This document shows, piece by piece, positions 1 to 10,203 of a stretch of DNA of 64,000 bases. Origin of the DNA: Semisulcospira habei (taxonomy: Eukaryota; Mollusca; Gastropoda; Semisulcospiridae); contig BTPG01000004.1 in assembly GCA_036245525.1 (NCBI GenBank), forward strand, positions 159,388,552-159,452,551, read 5' to 3'. Position 1 is the stretch's first letter, and each line of letters opens with the position of its first letter. Below the pieces are notes generated by a model, which saw nothing but the letters and a program-made list of their open reading frames with translations, was not told the origin of the DNA and did no database searches. The position numbers and the translations under genes were made by a program.

Positions 1-3000
1 GGGAGCTGGCGATTCCACTGTCATGGGCATCTCGCCCTGCGCGCAGATCATCTGAAGATATCCGGGCGGAGGGCCCACTCAGTGTCGAGAAGCCGGGTGC
101 GCTGCAAGCAGGAGTCAGCCGGACCATCATGTGGCCAGGGGTATGTCGTACTCGGAGAGGGATGTCGCGATCTTCGCACCACCAGAGGATCTGGGACAGG
201 AGGATGCAGAGGGAGGGGGAGGGCGACCCATCCCGCCGCTCGAAGTAGAAGCCCACAGTGGTGGTGTCTGAGAGGACGAGAAGCTCCAAGTGTTGGAGGC
301 ATGTCTCACATGAAAAGAGGACTTGCCCAATTGCCGCCAGCTCCGACCCGTTGAAGTGCCTGTCCGCGAGGTCTGGAGGTCAGCGGCAAGAAGTGGTGAG
401 GAGCATCGGTAGAAGGCGCGTGTCCCATCCAGCGAGGCTTGCGTCTGCGTCGAGAGATACACCTGACGGGAACCGTCCAGCAGGGGAGACGAGAGCGGAG
501 CATCGGGAAGACCGACACCAGGGTCGTGAAATCGCCGGGGAATGGGCGCCAGGGGCGAAGCCGAAGCAGCCGAAGCGGTAGGGAGGAAGCCGGCCGAGAG
601 GTAAGACATCCGCCGCCGTGGTCAACAGGCCCAGGAGCTGAAGCCCGACTCTGGAGGGAACTGCGTCTGCTTGAAACACCCGCCAGACGAAGGTCGCCAG
701 CATCTGGAACCGAGGCTCCAGAAGTCCCACCACGTTGCGGTCGGCCCGAAACCACGTTCAAGCGCACCACCGGAGGGAAGGTGGGAGGTCCGACTTGCCG
801 AAGTTGACCGGGAGGCCGAGCCAATTGGGTAGATCGTGCAGCGCAACTCCATCCTAATCCAGAGCAGATTGTCCCAGTAGTTTGAGGTGCAATCGAGGCG
901 GCCAGCCTAGCCTTGGCACCGATGGCATGCAAGAAGCGAGTGCAGGAATGCGTCGGGCAGGTCCCGGCTGACGGCGAAGTCCGTGGCCTGTACCGCTGTC
1001 CACAAGGCTCAGGCCATCACCAGGCGGAACATAGACCCGGCAACGTCCTGTTCTGCGCCGAGAGGATGATGACTGGACACTACTTGCTGCCAGGCTAGGA
1101 GACCACAAAGAGACGGGTGTAGAAGGCAGGCATGCGATTCCCTCCGTGGCAGCCTTCTGCAACCGGGCAGCGACCCAGTCACGAAGAATGTCGGCTCCGC
1201 ACCAAACTGTCAGGACAGCAGTCCACAGGGGAGAGCGCCGTAGCGGTGGAGGGAACCGGAGGAGATCAAAGGAGGTCAGGAGGCCCTCGGAGCTGGAGGA
1301 ACGGGCCCAAGGGTCGACGCGGCGGAGAGCGGCTGGGCCAGGGGTCCTTGTCGAGTTCGTCACCGTCTGCAAGCTAGGACCGAAGAGGTGTGCGACCACG
1401 CAGGGTCTGTCATAGAAGCGTCTTCACCTCGGTGAGGAGGTCGCGGCAGGAACGGAGGACAGCATCATGATGCAGCGGGATTGTTGTGGAAGCGTCTTCA
1501 CCTCGGCCAGGAGGTCGTGGCAGGAACAGCGGGCAGCATCACGAGGCATCAGGTCGCAGTAGGCAGCGGAGGATATGGCGACAGCGGAGGCGTAAAACGC
1601 AGCCCGGTGCCCTCGACGCGCCGGACGACAGTCTGCGCGAACAGCTCTAATCTTGACCCGATCAGGGCGCAGCGGAAGAGGGTCGCAGTCCCATCCAAGC
1701 CACGGGGGGAGTGGCGCAGCGAAGCTGAAGAGCCGCGCGCTGTCACTGTGCCGGGGTAACCACTGCTAGTGCAGGTCCGAGATGGAGCCATGTACCGGCG
1801 AAGGCGGACGGCACTGTCCAAAGTCCGCCAGGCCCAAGGAGTCGGAGAAGAAGCCAGCGTCGCTCAGGAGCTCTGCTGCCGGAGCGCGGAATGCCTCGTC
1901 AAGGTCCGGGAACCAGGGGCCGGAGAAGGGACTGGGACCTCCCGGAGGCAACTATCCGGGTTGACGCCTCCCTCTGAGCGGGGTGGCGGGGGGGGGGGGG
2001 GGGGGGGGATAGAGGCAGTCCTGCGGGGACGACAGGAAGCGATCAGCCACACCGTCGCGTCGAGGGACCCCATGGGAGTCTCCATCCGAGGGCCAGGGGG
2101 CCACCGTCGACGAGGTCAACCGTCATCTCTGAGGAGGACCACGATGGAGCCATCTGTCCAACAGCTGGGTGCTCATCAGTGTCGGGGAACACAGGCAGGC
2201 GACGCACGCCGGGGCGAATGCGGGGTTGGTTGAGCCCTCGAGGAATGCAAAGTAGCCAGGTGCGAGAGGGAGGAGGTGCCAGGCCGGAAGTGCGTCGGCC
2301 ATCACATCGAAGGTCCGGGTCCCGTGGGCTGAGCCGTAGGCACCTACGAGCGAGAGGTCCGGTCCGGAGAGTAACCATGACTGAGCCAGTCGGGGCGCAA
2401 GGTGGGGCGAACAGTTCGCCGTGGGAGTAGATGTCAGTAGGCGTAGATGTTGCAGGTGCGACTGGCTGCACCACTGCCCGCATGCATGTCGCTCAGGGAT
2501 AGGACGTCCCCACAGAGCGCGCAGGTTGCGTACTTGGTAACTGTAACACATAGCCAAGGTGAAAGGTGAGCGAGTGTGGCTTCCGGAGGCCACGCAAAAA
2601 CTAGTGCACACGCAAATCATATCATAACCAGCTCATATACAGCGTCCCAGTAGCCCTTTTCTAAACAGACCACCTCTTCTTCGTCAGGTGTGACGCGTGC
2701 TCACGCTCAGTTGCTAATGATGCACTTGACAGTGTTTACCAGGGCCTTCCTAATGGGACGCTCGTTCTCATATGTGAAGGCGAGCTCCGTATAAATAGAA
2801 AATTTACGGCCCGTGCCACCGCCTGGCGCACCTAGCGCCGGTCAAGGGCAACAACTGAGGCCTTACCTTGCCATGGCGAGAGAGACCGGCAATGAACATG
2901 TTCGAAGGCCATAGGGTACCGTTACGTGTAAGTCATAGTCTTAGTGGGACAATCACCCCAGACACTGGCACGTAGGGTTCTTGGAGGGAAACTTCACTCA

Positions 3001-3476
3001 GCTGCCACCCGTCACACGTGGCTGAAGGTTGTAGGCCCCTCGTGCGCAGCGGAAAATGGCCCAACAGCTCCCAAAGCCAACTGAAGTACCACCAAATCCA
3101 ACGAAAGCACCCCGATAATCCATCGGAAGCACCAGTGCCCACATGTAAATCCAGATAACGAAGGTAATCCAAGGCAGGCACGGTAAACCACTGCAAATTT
3201 CAATCCAAGGTTACGACCGGTTCACAACCGTACACAGCCGAAACGTCCAGTAGGCTTAAACACAACCGTTCGCGGTAAGCTAAGCGAACAGACTGGCGTG
3301 ACACCACTGCGCATGCAACCGGATAGGGAGGTACAGGAGGCTACTCAGGGTACCTGGCTACGGCACCCTTGGGTCGCCTCCCTTGTCATGTAGGTACACA
3401 ATGGAATTTTGGCTGAAATGGTAAGCTAAGTGTACGTTTCCTAATAGTAATGTCATCGGTAATGTTTTTGAGGAAA
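1..3476 (-). mobile_element. DIRS-like retrotransposon copy 1, 5' part, decayed
   Basis: The right edge carries the terminal motif of this family (CATTACCGATGACAT read on the minus strand, about 3,448-3,465), so the element runs leftward and leaves the window. From its 5' end come a leader (about 3,476-2,600), a degenerate ORF1 region (2,600-1,420), a pre-RT and RT region near 1,400-650 (for example PPLRRSPLW), and RNase H-like remnants below 650. No frame stays open: similarity jumps frames and there is a long G run at 1,987-2,009. Family assignment rests on matching pieces in the better copies at 27-33, 34-44, 46-48 and 54-58 kb. It lies in or beyond the SKIV2L intron downstream of the 3,904-4,049 exon. 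Confidence 0.75.
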
Positions 3477-3537
3477 CAAACAAAATCCTCAAACAAACAA
3501 CTGATGCAAGTCAAAATAAATTTAATGTTTTGCCTAC

Positions 3538-3645
3538 ACTCTTCATTGCTGAGAAAAACATAACACAATCCAACTGCAAGAGACACAAATGCTCATGACT
3601 CCCCGCAGTTGCAGGGGCTCATGAGGATCTGTGCCTTTGCTGACA
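3538..3645. repeat. Dispersed foldback repeat (related copy at 17.55 kb)
   Basis: The stretch around CCCCGCAGTTGCAGGGGCTC is flanked by imperfect inverted sequence (GCTCATGA on both sides). It recurs in inverse orientation at 17,545-17,655, including the outer AACTGCAAGAGACA-like part. Two copies in two SKIV2L introns indicate a small dispersed element. No coding potential is seen. Confidence 0.5.
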
Positions 3646-3750
3646 ACTTTCTATGATGCTCCTTGGGCGGCTGGGGTTGCTTGGCATTGGATTAACATAA
3701 ATTTAATAAACAAAGTCTGCGATCAATGGCAGCAAAGAGGTACTGGTACT

Positions 3751-3920
3751 TTGTCATGTGTTTCAACTACAATAATGTACTTAACTTTCAACCCACTCAC
3801 AAAAGTCAAACTGAATGTTATGCCTGACATACCTTGTCATGTGTTTCAATCAGAATTATTACTCAACATCCAACCCACTAACTGAATGTTATGCCTTACA
3901 TACCTTGTCATGTGTTTCAA
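3751..3920 (-). repeat. Partial triplication of a SKIV2L exon end and splice donor
   Basis: The last bases of the 3,904-4,049 exon and its donor recur twice inside the following intron, at about 3,834-3,852 and 3,751-3,767, with offsets of 69 and 83-85 bp. The middle copy keeps an intact AAG|gtatgt donor; the outer one has lost it. Spacer sequence (CCAACCCACT, CTGAATGTTATGCC) is duplicated too, which supports local tandem duplication over chance. Confidence 0.75.
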
Positions 3921-4049
3921 TGAGAGAGCGATGGCATATTCAGCAACAACTGTTTTCCCTGCAGAAGTGTGGGCTGCTACAAAGACACTCTCATGTTTCT
4001 CCAGGTGAAGAATAGCCTGCTTCTGGAACATGTCAGGCTCAAATGGCCA
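3904..4049 (-). CDS. SKIV2L: SKIV2L exon: start of the Ski2-like helicase domain (Walker A)
   Basis: SKIV2L is the DExH RNA helicase of the cytoplasmic Ski complex, which feeds mRNA 3' to 5' into the exosome for decay and for surveillance of stalled ribosomes. This 146-nt exon encodes the N-terminal edge of RecA domain 1: [13 protein letters not shown] (Q-motif-like region) followed by [12 protein letters not shown], the Walker A/motif I that binds ATP, then [16 protein letters not shown]. It starts after ...ttttcag and ends AAG|gtatgt. Its start is in phase with the end of the upstream 4,364-4,498 exon and it ends in the middle of a codon. Later helicase motifs (DEVH, SAT, QxxGRxGR) are not in the window, so the gene continues to the left. 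No break is seen in this exon. Confidence 0.95.
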
Positions 4050-4363
4050 CTGAAAACAAGTAAATAAAAGTAGGTAACAGAGAGCAGACAACAAATAAAC
4101 AATCAAATTTATATGTAGTAAAACTGTTGCCACTAGGGTTTCATGTGAAAGAAAAACAGAAGATAGTGGTGGAAAACCCTTTAAAATAGAAACAAGGAAC
4201 GATGTTTCGGATCAAAGATCCTTCTTCAGGTGACATGGAAACAAACGTAGAACAGAAAGAACACGATAGAAGACTAATTAATCAAATTTTAATCAAATTT
4301 ATAATCATTTTTACAAGTGAACATGTGAGCGAGCAAGCACAAGAGAATCAACTAAAACCTCAC
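4050..4363 (-). other. SKIV2L intron with hammerhead-like remnant
   Basis: This 314-bp intron is AT-rich and has standard gtgagg...cag borders on the minus strand. It holds the hammerhead-like core described separately at 4,205-4,229; I see nothing else in it. Confidence 0.7.
4205..4229 (-). ncRNA. Hammerhead-ribozyme-like core (candidate)
   Basis: On the minus strand the order is CTGAAGA, one A, a perfect 5-bp stem GGATC/GATCC with a 3-nt loop, then GAAA. This matches the invariant CUGANGA and GAAA boxes around stem II of the hammerhead. Such motifs are known in the terminal regions of Penelope-like elements. A paired stem I is not evident from the flanks and stem III could be at most 2 bp, so a single copy is unlikely to be strongly active. 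It sits on the sense strand of a SKIV2L intron. Activity is untested; it may be a fossil of a Penelope terminal repeat. Confidence 0.5.
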
Positions 4364-4498
4364 CTTATATGCCATGTTTGGGACACGTTTGTAGAAATCA
4401 TCCACTGGAGAGTCGACGTCCACCATCTTGGCCCACTGTTCCTTCTTTGCCTCAGTTCTCTTCTTCTCTGTTGCTTTTGTGTCCGGTTTTTCTTCCAC
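4364..4498 (-). CDS. SKIV2L: SKIV2L exon: linker before the helicase core
   Basis: A 135-nt exon (45 codons, phase 0 at both ends) after ...tttgttag and before AAG|gtgagg. It encodes a Lys/Glu-rich stretch followed by EQWAKMVDVDSPVDDFYKRV, which matches the family's conserved block just upstream of the helicase core (EQWA...SPVxDFY). The next exon continues in frame with WPFEP. Confidence 0.93.
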
Positions 4499-4550
4499 CT
4501 AACAAAACATATCACAGCCACAGTGACCTTTAGACACAACAAAAAGCCAT

Positions 4551-6200
4551 ATGGGACCATTTTTCTTTGCTGTTATGTCTGATGTTTCAACAGCTAATCT
4601 CCTCATCAAAAAGCGGCCTAAGCAACCTAACTTTTACCTTCTCCCCAAAATTCACAAACTCAACAATCCCGGCCGCCCCATAGTGTCAGCTTGCAGCTGT
4701 CCCACAGAACACATCTCCGAATACCTGGACATCATCTTCCAACCCTTTGTCCAGTCTCTACCTACCTACAATAAAGACACCAACCATGCTCTAGAGATCA
4801 TAGACCAAGTCAACCAGAAACAACTTTTCAAACCTGAACTGTTGTTTACACTTGATGTCACTTCACTATATACTGTCATACCGCACAATGACGGCCTCAA
4901 TGCACTTTCGTACTTCCTCAACCAAAGAAGTCATAAACAACCTCCTACTCATACTCTTATACGTCTGGCTGAATTGGTTCTCTCTCTTAACAGTTTCTCC
5001 TTTGATGGCGTCACCTTCGCTCAGTGCAGTGGCGTAGCGATGGGCACTAAAATGGGACCCAGCTATGCCTGCCTCTTCATGGGTTTCCTTGAGAACCAAA
5101 TACTTCAGACATACACCGGGCCTGTCCCTGAGATGTATAAACGCTACATCGATGATGGTATCGGAGCTACACACATGACCCACGCTGCACTTTTAGACTT
5201 CATTCACTTCGTGCAGGATTTCCACCCATCCATCAAGTTCACATACAATATATCAGCTACTTCCGTCGACTTTCTGGACATGAGCATCAGTATTGACTGC
5301 GGAATGTTGAAAACTTCAATACATTACAAGCCTACCGATTCACATTCATACCTCGACTACCGCTCTTCGCACAACCCCAAATGTAAGAATAGCATCCCAT
5401 TTTCTCAGTTTCTTCGGCTTAAAAGAATCTGTTCCGAAAAATCAGATTTTGATGTTCAATCCAAAGAAATGGCTGGATTTTTCATCGACAGACATTACCC
5501 ACATACTGTTGTTCAAGGTTCTCTCCAAACAGTACAAAAACTTAGTCGCGCGAGTATACTGCAGACTAAGCCTACCGCTGAGAGTGACAGGCCCATCGTA
5601 ACCATGGTTTACCATCCGCACACCAATCCGGTTCGTAAAATACTTCTTTCTAACTGGGGTCTCTTGTCATCCAGTAAAGAGTCCGCTGCTATCTTTTCTG
5701 AACCTCCGTTGGTGGCTTTCAAGAGGGATATTAATTTACGAGACATGCTTGTTCGCTCTACTCTTAAGCCTCGTTCTACCACCAGACCCTCCGGCTCCAC
5801 ACCGTGCAATGTTCCAAATTGCAAGACATGTCCTTTTATTTGCCCTTCTACAGTGGTGAATGGTCCACGCTACAACTTCAACATAGACAGATACTTCACA
5901 TGTCAAACCACCAACGTGATTTATGTCATCTCCTGTGTGAAATGCGGCCAACTCTATGTTGGAGAGACGGAAAGAACCATCAACGACCGTTTTAAAGAAC
6001 ATCTTCAGTCGGTCAAGTACCATTACAATAGACCGGTCGGGCGACATTTCAACCAGGCCGATCACTCCGTCTCGGACATTCGTGTTAAAGGCCTCTGGCT
6101 TATGCAAACCAGTAATGTCTGGGAAAGGAAAGACCGAGAAAAATTTTTGATTAATAAACTGGGCACTGTGGCGCCACTCGGGATGAATATGAAAGATTAA
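4551..6200 (+). CDS. Penelope-like element polyprotein: RT plus GIY-YIG endonuclease, 5'-truncated
   Basis: A 549-aa open frame. Residues from about 15 onward match Penelope-like reverse transcriptases: YLLPKIHK and GRPIVS (about 29-46), motif A LDVTSLYT (101-108), motif B GVAMGTKMGPS (161-171), and catalytic YIDD (199-202). The C-terminus has a CNVPNCKTC Cys motif of the linker, then a GIY-YIG nuclease fold (VIYVI about 456-460, LYVG about 468-471, R...DRFKEH), ending with the usual KLGT.AP.GMN block. Penelope-like RTs resemble telomerase, and the nuclease nicks target DNA. About 150-200 N-terminal residues usual for the family are absent, so the first Met is probably not the native start; the element is truncated near 4,560. 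The rest has no stops. It lies antisense inside the SKIV2L intron between 9,385 and 4,498. Confidence 0.93.
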   Translation: MGPFFFAVMSDVSTANLLIKKRPKQPNFYLLPKIHKLNNPGRPIVSACSCPTEHISEYLDIIFQPFVQSLPTYNKDTNHALEIIDQVNQKQLFKPELLFTLDVTSLYTVIPHNDGLNALSYFLNQRSHKQPPTHTLIRLAELVLSLNSFSFDGVTFAQCSGVAMGTKMGPSYACLFMGFLENQILQTYTGPVPEMYKRYIDDGIGATHMTHAALLDFIHFVQDFHPSIKFTYNISATSVDFLDMSISIDCGMLKTSIHYKPTDSHSYLDYRSSHNPKCKNSIPFSQFLRLKRICSEKSDFDVQSKEMAGFFIDRHYPHTVVQGSLQTVQKLSRASILQTKPTAESDRPIVTMVYHPHTNPVRKILLSNWGLLSSSKESAAIFSEPPLVAFKRDINLRDMLVRSTLKPRSTTRPSGSTPCNVPNCKTCPFICPSTVVNGPRYNFNIDRYFTCQTTNVIYVISCVKCGQLYVGETERTINDRFKEHLQSVKYHYNRPVGRHFNQADHSVSDIRVKGLWLMQTSNVWERKDREKFLINKLGTVAPLGMNMKD

Positions 6201-6254
6201 CTTTTTGGACCTTACCTGTGTCTTCTGCTAACTGTCATTTACCTTACCGAGTCG

Positions 6255-6450
6255 CTTCTGTATGACTACTCACTAACCAGATAGGTGCGGCTGGCGCTGA
6301 TTGATATGTACTTTGTGCCTCCCATGGGGACTTTTTCAGCGCTGGCCTTACGTTAAGTTGGATCCCTTGCCCTTCCCTGTCGGGCGCTTGGTCGCCGGTC
6401 CTTGGATTTATGCGCGGGTGTGGGGGGCGATCATGTGCATTCCCTTGGGG
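6255..6450 (+). repeat. Penelope terminal-repeat-like block, homologous to the 373-bp array
   Basis: Just after the Penelope stop codon comes ACCAGATAGGTG, GGCT.GCGCTG, then TCAGCGCTGG, GTT.GATCCC.TGCCC, TCGCC, a GCRGGT block and GCGATCAT..GCATTCCCT. The same blocks in the same order and similar spacing occur in every unit of the array at 49.9-54.3 kb. Such an ordered series over roughly 150 bp is unlikely by chance. Confidence 0.8.
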
Positions 6451-6544
6451 CTGTATGTGGTCGTCTTGTTCGCGTGCCTGTGCGTTCGTCCGTGGGCTGG
6501 AGGGTGCCTGTTGGGTGGGGCTGGTGGCTCTGTTTGTTTGCCTT

Positions 6545-6565
6545 CCCCCCCCCCCTCCCTTTTTG

Positions 6566-6614
<49 letters not shown>

Positions 6615-6695
6615 CCCCCCCCCCCCTTTCTCTCTCTCTCTTCCCTTTCCTCCTCCCCTTCCCCCGCCCCTTTTGTCTTTCTCTCCCCCCACACC

Positions 6696-6740
<45 letters not shown>

Positions 6741-7004
6741 AGTTACCCTTGAAGATGGTTTCACAACTACCTACTCTCCTCTTATACCATTATTCTCTTA
6801 CTGAATTTGATTATTTGCTTTGTTTCATCGATATTCCTTGTTGTGTACCATGCTAAATGCTGGGGTTTTTTTCCCGGGGTCCTCCCGTTTTTCCCCGAGG
6901 TAGTCCTCAACTCGATGGTGATATAAGGTTTGCCTTCGGGTTGGTGTTTAGCTGGCTTTGTGTATTAGACACTCAGCCTACTTCGTGCCCAAGGGTACTC
7001 CCCG

Positions 7005-7058
<54 letters not shown>

Positions 7059-7130
7059 TCCCCCCCCCCCCCCCCCCCCTCTTTCTCTCTCGCTGTCTCT
7101 CTTCTCTCTCTCTCTCTCTCTCCCCGGCCT
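6545..7130 (+). repeat. Low-complexity tracts: (TC)n, C-runs, 40+ bp poly-T
   Basis: Two long (TC)n tracts (about 6,571-6,612 and 7,011-7,052), each followed by a C run, and a T run of over 40 bases at about 6,697-6,739. The long open frames read through here, mostly Ser/Leu/Pro or Arg/Glu repeats, are products of composition and not genes. Confidence 0.9.
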
Positions 7131-7363
7131 CACACACGCGCATTTACTTTTGCTCGCTCCTGCGCGCGCTTACACACACTCTTGTCTCTCGTGTTTAGTC
7201 TCTCTCGGAGTCTTTCTCTTACGATTTTTTTCTTTGACGTCATTTTTACTTTTGTTCTTCCTTTCCTTTCCTTTTCTTTTTCTTTTTACGTCACCTTCAG
7301 TTGCCACATTCCTTCTGCATCTGAAGATAAGTAGCGGCTAATGTCTCTGTTTGTTTGTCTATT

Positions 7364-7388
7364 TTGACAAAGGGTATTTACCCGAAAT
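7364..7388 (+). ncRNA. Degenerate hammerhead-like motif in Penelope 3' region
   Basis: Order: TTGACAA, A, stem GGGTA/TACCC with a TT loop, then GAAA, then TATTAATAAA. Relative to CUGANGA, positions C3 and G8 read T and A. These two bases pair in the hammerhead fold, so the double change would keep the pair (U-A). The layout, including the extra A before stem II, is the same as at 4,205-4,229. Cleavage ability is doubtful. Confidence 0.4.
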
Positions 7389-7506
7389 ATTAATAAATTG
7401 TGTTGTACCGTTTTTTCTAAGCGTGTTTCTTTCTCCGTTGGGTACTTCTTTGTCTGATGTTTGCTATGGAAACTTCTGTTTGTTTTCATGTTTGTTAACC
7501 CGTTAA

Positions 7507-7867
7507 CCCTTTGGGTGTTGGTAGCAGTGTTAGTCGTGATGATTTCTACAGTAATAATAATAAATAATAATAATAATAATGAATGGTTCTTGTATAGCGC
7601 AAAATCTTTTTGTGGCAAAAACTCATTGCGCTAACACACACATTCAAACATGACATAAACGATGTGAAACATTACAAATAAATACAACAGAACCACGGAT
7701 CTACGACTGAGGAAAAGCATGCTGGAAGAAGTGAGTTTTCAACTGATCCTTAAACTGAGAGAGAGTAGGGAGATTTCACAGACTGGCAGGCAGCGAGTTC
7801 CAAACTGAAGGTGCAATGAAGCTGAATGTAATCATCACGACTAAAACCGCTACTGACACCCAAAGGG
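7507..7867. mobile_element. TTAA-flanked terminal-inverted-repeat element (361 bp)
   Basis: The ends are inverted repeats of about 38 bp beginning CCCTTTGGGTGT, followed by GTAGC and TAGTCGTGATGATT, with a few mismatches. Both are bordered by TTAA (7,503-7,506 and 7,868-7,871), the target duplication typical of piggyBac-type transposition. The interior carries an (ATA)n run and a SINE/LINE-tail-like stretch (TGTATAGCGCAAAA). No ORF of note. A 79-bp relative lies at 10,734-10,812. Confidence 0.75.
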
Positions 7868-8169
7868 TTAACTGCCCTGGAAAGCAAAACACTACCCAGC
7901 TGCAAGAGACAAACCGCCAAAATCAGCCGCAGTGGGCCAGTGCACGATTGTGGCTTTTGCATACTGGAAACAGTGGTGTGGAGAATAGTTTGCCGTCTAG
8001 AGGCAACAAAACATTCTAGCAACACCTCAGGACTACCTTTCAGCTATCAAGGTCAATCTAGTGCCAGCATCTTTGTAAACAAGAAAGGCAAAGCCCTTAT
8101 GGCTCATGTGTATGACCGATTTAAATATGCGTGACCTTTGTGACAATAAGTAAAGGGCTGGCTTCTGCA

Positions 8170-8860
8170 CTAGCAAATCCATGTTTTCTCAAAATGTATC
8201 TACCCCCGTGACCCTTCACCTTTGCGATGAGTCAAATAAATTAGTATGTATAGGAAGGCTCATCATCAGCTACCTTTGTGTCAAATTTGATTGAAAAGTT
8301 TGCAAAAATGTTGATAATAACTACAATTCTATCAAAAATTGGCATTTACACACATTTGTTGACCTCTTGTGACCCTTGATCTTTTCAGGGGTCATCCCCA
8401 ATTAGTATGCAAAGACAGGTCTTACCATCAGGTATCTCTGTAGCAAGTTTGGGTTTGAAGGTGTGAATAGTATTTGAGAAAAAACATCTTTAAATTGTCA
8501 AAATAAGTTATTTTGGACCAATTTCCTGATCTCATGACCCTTGACCTTTCCCAGAGGTCAACCAAATTATTATGCACAGAAAGGTCTTATCATCAGGTAT
8601 CTTATGTATTAAATTTGGATTTGAGGTTATGAATAGTATTTGAGAAAAAATAAATTTGGTCAAAATATGGCTATTTTCGATCTATTTCCTGATCCCGTGA
8701 CCTTTGTGAGAGGTCACTCAAATTGGTATGCTTAAAAAGGTCTTGCCACAAAGTATCCTTGGGCCAAGTTTGAAGACTGTGGCATGAATAGTCTCCGCCA
8801 AAGTTAAAGTTTACCAGATGACGGGAGATGGATGACGGACGGACGATCACTGGCCCAGAA
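8170..8860. repeat. Four diverged tandem units of about 160-165 bp
   Basis: The phrase GTGACCCTTGACCTTT and partners (AGGTC...AATTAGTATGC, AAGGTCTT.CCATCAGGTATC, GAATAGTATTTGAGAAAAAA) recur at about 8,205, 8,360, 8,525 and 8,690. The array ends in GATGACGGACGGACGATC. I see no coding potential. It lies in the SKIV2L intron. Confidence 0.85.
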
Positions 8861-8984
8861 CATACTCACATAGAGCCAAAAATGCTACCAGTAAGCTATC
8901 AATATAAAACTGTAATCATTTGCATTTGACAAGAGCACTTTTTAAAAAAAAATCATTGTGCACGAGGTACGAAATACCCACATT

Positions 8985-9157
8985 TTGGAGTTTTCCTCTG
9001 AAGACTGCATTACAATTCAGGAGACAGATTGACCACGATAGTTCAAAGGTGGTAGCAGAATAGGTTGGTGCTTATAGGCGCCAAGCTACTCTGCCACCAC
9101 CCTTGAACTATCATGGTCAAGCCATATCTTCCTGTGGTGTGTCGCGGGCAGAATGAG
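8985..9157. mobile_element. Palindromic TTAA foldback element, copy 1
   Basis: The central inverted repeat (about 9,033-9,117) has arms of about 40 bp around GGCGCCAAGCTA, with the outer sequence TTGACCA..GATAGTTCAA. The right side ends in TTAA (9,158-9,161); the left end is eroded and approximate. It is the same family as the copies at 10.2, 22.7, 23.3 and 40.7 kb. Confidence 0.65.
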
Positions 9158-9384
9158 TTAATGTATTGTCCCCCAAAGGGGAATATGGGCTGCCTGGGGA
9201 AGACACGTTGCAGCAGTTCAGTGCCACCTAATCTACTTACTTTCTTTTTCTTTTTTTCACCAATTTAGCCTGGGGTTGGGGGTGGGGTGGAGGGGGGGGG
9301 GTGGAGTGAAGAACTCCAGAGTACCCTTCAGTGGTACAAAACAAGTTTTAAATGAAAACCATGATTAAACTGAATGAAGAATAC

Positions 9385-9441
9385 CTTGACAAGATTTTCA
9401 AGACTTTCGCTTCTTCCAATCTGTGCAGTTTCAGTGGCTTC
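9385..9441 (-). CDS. SKIV2L: SKIV2L exon (19 codons)
   Basis: A 57-nt exon between ...tttttgcag and AAG|gtattc, phase 0 at both ends. It encodes ...IGRSESLENLVK, matching the short SSLEDLVLK-like motif of the family between the acidic linker and the EQWA block. It joins in frame to the 9,718-9,917 exon upstream and the 4,364-4,498 exon downstream. Confidence 0.85.
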
Positions 9442-9717
9442 CTGCAAAAATGAAATGTAATAAGCCGCATAAGCACACTGTTGACAGATGAACTGACATC
9501 AACAACAATACAGTGTGCCACACAATCCAGCAAATACAGACATACACAGACTACATGACAACCACTGCAAACCCCTATCACCCATGTGTGGTTGGGATGT
9601 ACAAATTGAAATGATAAAAAAAAACACTGCAAACTGCAGAAGTTGGAACTTGCCACAGGTATGTGGACAACATGGATGTTAAGCAAGAGGATAAATTATT
9701 ATCCTCAATCGACTCAC

Positions 9718-9917
9718 AGGCTTAGACTTCGCGTTTTTGTCTGTCTTCACGTCATCATCGCTGTCACCAAAGTCAAGGTCATCATCCTGAGCCAAGATGT
9801 CTGCTAGGTTGATGACATCATTTCCGAGGGGTTCCCTTGATTCTGCTGGCTTGGCTGGTGTGGTAACCTCTTGAAATGTCATTCCTTCTACCAAACCTGG
9901 TGCAACTGTCAGTAAAT
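9718..9917 (-). CDS. SKIV2L: SKIV2L exon: acidic N-terminal linker
   Basis: A 200-nt exon after ...ttgttttag, ending CCT|gtgagt. With the G carried over from the upstream exon it reads DLLTVAPGLVEGMTF, the conserved DLLTxxPG block of SKIV2L N-termini, then a Pro/Glu stretch and an acidic run (LAQDDDLDFGDSDDD). The acidic linker is low-complexity and probably disordered. The open frame shown by start codon alone would miss the first residues; the splice site sets the true start. Confidence 0.92.
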
Positions 9918-10203
9918 CTAAAACAAAAGAAAATCTCTTTGACCCCTTAACTTACGACAAAAATGTAAGCCCCAACCCAAATGCAAGAGGCATAGATTCT
10001 CAAACAGCTTGGGCTTCTTGTCTTTGAATTAACAAAGATTTCAGACACAATGTGACCACTGGCAGTGAAAGGGTTACTCATTCAGCCCTGAGACAGAACA
10101 ACCATGATAGCTCAAGAGTGCTTTGTAATGTGTAACTTTGGCTGCATGTGAACAGTGCAAAGTACGGTTATTGCAGGCACAGTTCACCTCCTATATCAGA
10201 TAA

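Larger units (their letters stand above)
4551..7430 (+). mobile_element. Penelope-like element (body plus 3' region)
   Basis: The RT/nuclease ORF is followed by a non-coding 3' part: a block related to the 373-bp array units (about 6,255-6,450), long TC/C/T low-complexity DNA (6,545-7,130), and a hammerhead-like motif at 7,364-7,386. The 5' end is truncated. The 3' limit is set only by the hammerhead-like motif and the start of the next TTAA element at 7,507, so it is approximate. I found no convincing target duplication. Confidence 0.75.

Noticed and set aside
1987..2009. Frameshift-prone G runs (also 13,446-13,461 and 56,109-56,135) as programmed frameshift sites
   Set aside because: They fall at different places in decayed copies and look like replication slippage or sequencing uncertainty in dead elements.
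6301..7341. Several 110-148-aa frames over the TC/C/T tracts
   Set aside because: They consist of Ser/Leu/Pro or Arg/Glu runs dictated by microsatellites and overlap in all frames.
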